Below are positions 6,006 through 6,187 of a stretch of DNA of 6,187 nt, piece by piece. The DNA comes from Anaerolineae bacterium (GTDB taxonomy: Bacteria > Chloroflexota > Anaerolineae > B4-G1 > SLSP01). Under the pieces are notes generated by a model that had not been told where the DNA came from, did no database searches, and was given only the letters and a program-made list of their open reading frames with translations. The translations under genes were made by a program, and so were the position numbers. Every line of letters begins with the position of its first letter. Positions within the stretch are counted from its first letter, which is position 1. The stretch is from the NCBI GenBank assembly GCA_016934645.1, contig JAFGSL010000136.1, positions 1 through 6,187 of the forward strand, given 5' to 3'.

Positions 6006-6080
6006 TATGTCGGAATCCGCCACTCTCACTATAAAACTGCGCCATCTTATGAAGCCAGGCCAGCGCTGCGTTCTATCCAG

Positions 6081-6108
6081 AGGATACTTGGTTTTACTCT
6101 ATTGTCAG
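6081..6108 (-). promoter_or_regulatory. Weak promoter candidate upstream of the dehydrogenase gene
   Basis: On the minus strand CTGACA (6103-6108, five of six matches to a -35 box) is followed after 16 nt by TATCCT (6081-6086, four of six matches to a -10 box). It would give a leader of roughly 70 nt before the ATG at 6005. A competing -10 candidate, TATAGT at 6028-6033, has no good -35 partner. Apart from these and an 8-bp palindrome CAGCGCTG at 6061-6068, the 158-nt region 6030-6187 shows no convincing gene or RNA. Confidence 0.25.
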
Positions 6109-6187
6109 TAGATCGCAATCAAAGGCCTCCAGGAATAGAAATGACCAGGGATAAACCTAAGCGCTGTTTGACCATTTCCCATAACCA

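Noticed and set aside
6119..6187. Short minus-strand open stretches entering from the right edge, ending at a TGA at 6119-6121 or in another frame nearby, as the C-terminus of an upstream gene
   Set aside because: Two overlapping frames are open for only 22-26 codons and neither shows a recognisable protein pattern; the data cannot distinguish a real gene end from chance.

Overview
This is a compact bacterial window in which every supportable gene lies on the minus strand. Transcription therefore runs from high to low coordinates: D-2-hydroxyacid dehydrogenase-like protein, small multipass membrane protein, hybrid sensor histidine kinase, glucose-1-phosphate thymidylyltransferase (RmlA), TIM-barrel sugar isomerase/epimerase-like protein, and the first 52 codons of a second such protein cut by the left edge. 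Most starts have Shine-Dalgarno-like sequences. The protein flavour (several sugar isomerase/epimerase-like proteins, a ligand-type hydroxyacid dehydrogenase, a HAMP-PAS hybrid kinase) together with degenerate 7-bp intergenic repeats suggests a Chloroflexota-type genome, perhaps Anaerolineae-like. That assignment is inference, not something the sequence proves.

Layout. 6030-6187 is a gene-free upstream region with weak promoter candidates. 5013-6005 (or to 6029) is the dehydrogenase. 4873-5012 is an intergenic spacer containing two stretches of degenerate heptad repeats. 4294-4872 (membrane protein) and 1988-4264 (histidine kinase) are 29 nt apart and probably co-transcribed. rmlA (1050-1937) follows 50 nt further on, and the isomerase gene (272-1039) begins 10 nt after rmlA, with its ribosome-binding site overlapping the rmlA stop codon. 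The last codons and the stop of that isomerase gene lie inside an inverted array of 7-bp units (about 228-297) that can fold into a long hairpin. Immediately beyond it is a good sigma70-type promoter (197-225) that should drive the truncated second isomerase gene.

How the genes may work together. The membrane protein and the kinase look like a sensing module: the kinase has its own Cache-like extracytoplasmic domain, and the membrane protein resembles the multipass 5TMR-LYT/ECF-S type of ligand-binding membrane domain, so it could be a separate input subunit. No DNA-binding response regulator is present; the only receiver is the one fused to the kinase. The remaining genes are sugar-nucleotide and sugar/hydroxyacid metabolism genes that do not form one obvious pathway. 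The features that stand out most are the heptad-repeat arrays at gene ends and the small membrane protein paired with the kinase; the rest is ordinary.
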